Source: Thermogutta sp. (GTDB taxonomy: Bacteria; Planctomycetota; Planctomycetia; Pirellulales; Thermoguttaceae). From it: a DNA stretch of 12,130 nt. The notes beneath the pieces were generated by a model that was not told the DNA's origin, did no database searches, and saw nothing but the letters and a program-made list of their open reading frames with translations. Position 1 is the stretch's first letter. Every line of letters begins with the position of its first letter. The stretch lies in the NCBI GenBank assembly GCA_012798155.1, contig JAAZNR010000384.1, positions 1 through 12,130 of the forward strand. The letters are read 5' to 3'. This document shows, one piece after another, positions 12,016-12,130 of this stretch. Position numbers and translations under genes: made by a program.

Positions 12016-12130
12016 GGGTGGCTGGGGTCGTGGGTGGCTGGGGTCGGAGCGCAGCGAAGCCCCCAGACCCCTATCACACGGCCATGACCGGGTGGTTGGG
12101 GGGAGAACCGGGGTGGCTGGGGTCGGAGCG
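12016..12130. repeat. Cluster of GGGTGGCTGGGGTCG units at the right edge
   Basis: The 15-bp unit occurs at 12016-12030 and 12032-12046, in a degenerate form from about 12090, and again at 12111-12125 running into the window end. The second unit continues through GGAGCGCAGCGAAG into CCCCCAG, forming the inverted CTGGGG/CCCCAG element. The array is cut by the window boundary. Confidence 0.8.

Noticed and set aside
1..12130. Possible insertion sequence or transposon carrying these repeats
   Set aside because: No transposase, integrase or recombinase gene is visible in any frame. The repeats can only be called REP/MITE-like.

Overview
The window is GC-rich, densely coding bacterial DNA broken up by arrays of short GC-rich hairpin repeats. 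I infer a member of the Planctomycetota. The reasons are the secreted ADP-ribosylglycohydrolase, the large SEC-C/TPR-like protein with a YCPAGTGKKIKFCC-type N-terminus, and the abundance of GCCGCCGGCGTAAGCCGGCGG-type and CTGGGG...CCCCAGCCACCCGG-type repeats between genes. This is pattern recognition, not a database result. I see no rRNA, tRNA, CRISPR array, transposase or prophage gene.

Layout. Positions 1-300 hold a truncated hairpin repeat and a leader with a possible promoter. 301-1563 (+) encodes a probably exported ADP-ribosylglycohydrolase-family protein. 1564-2611 is a repeat field. 2753-3943 (+) encodes a membrane-anchored HEAT-repeat protein behind a good sigma70-like promoter. Convergent to it, on the minus strand, are a clear AroH-class chorismate mutase (3968-4462) and, upstream of that, a 696-residue SEC-C/TPR-like protein (4599-6689). 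These three genes lie between inverted copies of a roughly 240-bp composite repeat (2259-2502 and 6985-7224). 7678-8121 (+) encodes a small PilZ-like protein.

The accessory right half begins with a two-gene minus-strand operon, 9170 to 8425. It encodes a HEPN-fold protein and, through an ATGA overlap, a small BolA-like protein, behind its own TATAAT promoter. This pair is my best candidate for an undescribed two-component module. Divergent from it is a plus-strand cassette: an ArsR/SmtB repressor with a CVC metal/thiol motif (9598-9921), a large ArsP/DUF318-type permease (10078-11448), and a 78-residue thioredoxin-like protein with a CAKC site (11549-11785). A 16-bp near-perfect palindrome overlaps the -10 box of its promoter, and an intrinsic terminator lies between arsR and the permease. 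A thiol- or metalloid-responsive efflux unit is the natural reading, but the substrate is not determined by the sequence.

The recurring intergenic hairpins show compensatory base changes between copies: CCGCCGGC/GCCGGCGG, CCACCAGC/GCTGGTGG and CCTCGGGC/GCCCGAGG, all with GTRA or GTCA loops. Selection or a spreading mechanism therefore appears to preserve a stem-loop rather than a primary sequence.
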